Below, one piece after another: positions 63,919 through 64,000 of a stretch of 64,000 bases of DNA. Each line of letters opens with the position of its first letter. Position 1 is the first letter of the stretch. Made by a program: the position numbers and the translations under genes. The notes beneath the pieces are model-generated. The model made no database searches, had not been told where the DNA came from, and saw nothing but the letters and a program-made list of their open reading frames with translations. The stretch comes from Eutreptiella sp. 'Long Island Sound 2002' (Eukaryota; Euglenozoa; Euglenophyceae; Eutreptiales; Eutreptiaceae), in the NCBI GenBank assembly GCA_964036045.1, contig OZ038385.1, positions 57,631,919 through 57,695,918 on the forward strand, given 5' to 3'.

Positions 63919-64000
63919 GCATGTGCAAGAGTTCAAGGTCAAGTGGAGCAGGACCAAGAAAATTTACACCGAGCTGGTCAAGGAGTAGGTCTCCGTACAT

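Overview
The window looks like a large, intron-rich eukaryotic nuclear genome. The support is: coding segments that read well only between GT and AG boundaries; long gene-poor stretches; very many dinucleotide and poly-C/poly-G runs; and a dense load of decayed mobile elements. The mix of a TET/JBP-type dioxygenase, a SAND-like protein, Ulp1-type peptidases linked to mobile units, and RNase H-bearing retroelements is familiar from unicellular algae, most easily the green lineage. That is an inference; no rRNA, organelle or marker gene here fixes the species. I see no bacterial operon, CRISPR array or intact tRNA gene.

Layout. 0-11.8 kb is gene-poor, with microsatellites, a fragment of a Cys/His motif, a TCGA-rich degenerate coding block and an array of alternating inverted repeats. 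11.87-16.43 kb holds two phase-matched exons that together make a SAND-like domain, separated by a 4.24-kb intron that contains a broken RNase H and a candidate terminal-inverted-repeat (TIR) element. 17.3-17.7 kb is another broken RNase H. 18.20-19.87 kb is a very GC-rich insertion flanked by an exact 18-bp direct repeat, carrying a 434-codon ORF with a duplicated Cys/His motif. 22.9-28.3 kb is a decayed retroelement (reverse transcriptase, RNase H, then a second RNase HI) interrupted by two nested TIR elements with clean target duplications. Two Pol III-type (A box/B box) units follow at 28.4-28.85 kb.

30.16-31.31 kb is a two-exon gene model ending in a hydrophobic tail. 33.41-36.52 kb is a candidate DNA transposon: inverted repeat arrays enclose an 85-bp minisatellite and a zinc-cluster plus Ulp1-like peptidase gene. 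38.2-39.7 kb carries exons of an unrecognised Cys-rich gene. 41.49-43.56 kb is a 2OG-Fe(II) dioxygenase of TET/JBP type in two exons with a long disordered tail. A minus-strand multi-exon gene model lies at 44.2-46.2 kb. 46.8-48.7 kb is a second unit with inverted subterminal repeats, holding a zinc cluster similar to that of the Ulp1 gene and a SAM-like C-terminal exon. 48.94-49.32 kb (minus) encodes a small PATVVG-type domain that also occurs inside one of the nested elements at 26.33 kb. 50.8-58.3 kb is a long gene for a Ser/Pro-rich protein with two RING fingers. The last 6 kb is mostly unassigned, ending in a CCHC zinc-knuckle ORF.

How the parts may relate. The cluster 33-49 kb (Ulp1 with zinc cluster, TET/JBP-like dioxygenase, zinc cluster with SAM, PATVVG domain) resembles the known association of TET/JBP genes with KDZ-type DNA transposons that carry Cys-rich N-terminal domains. 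I do not see the KDZ catalytic transposase itself, so this is a hypothesis. Exon boundaries come from reading splice-site consensus, phase and motif continuity by eye; there is no transcript evidence.
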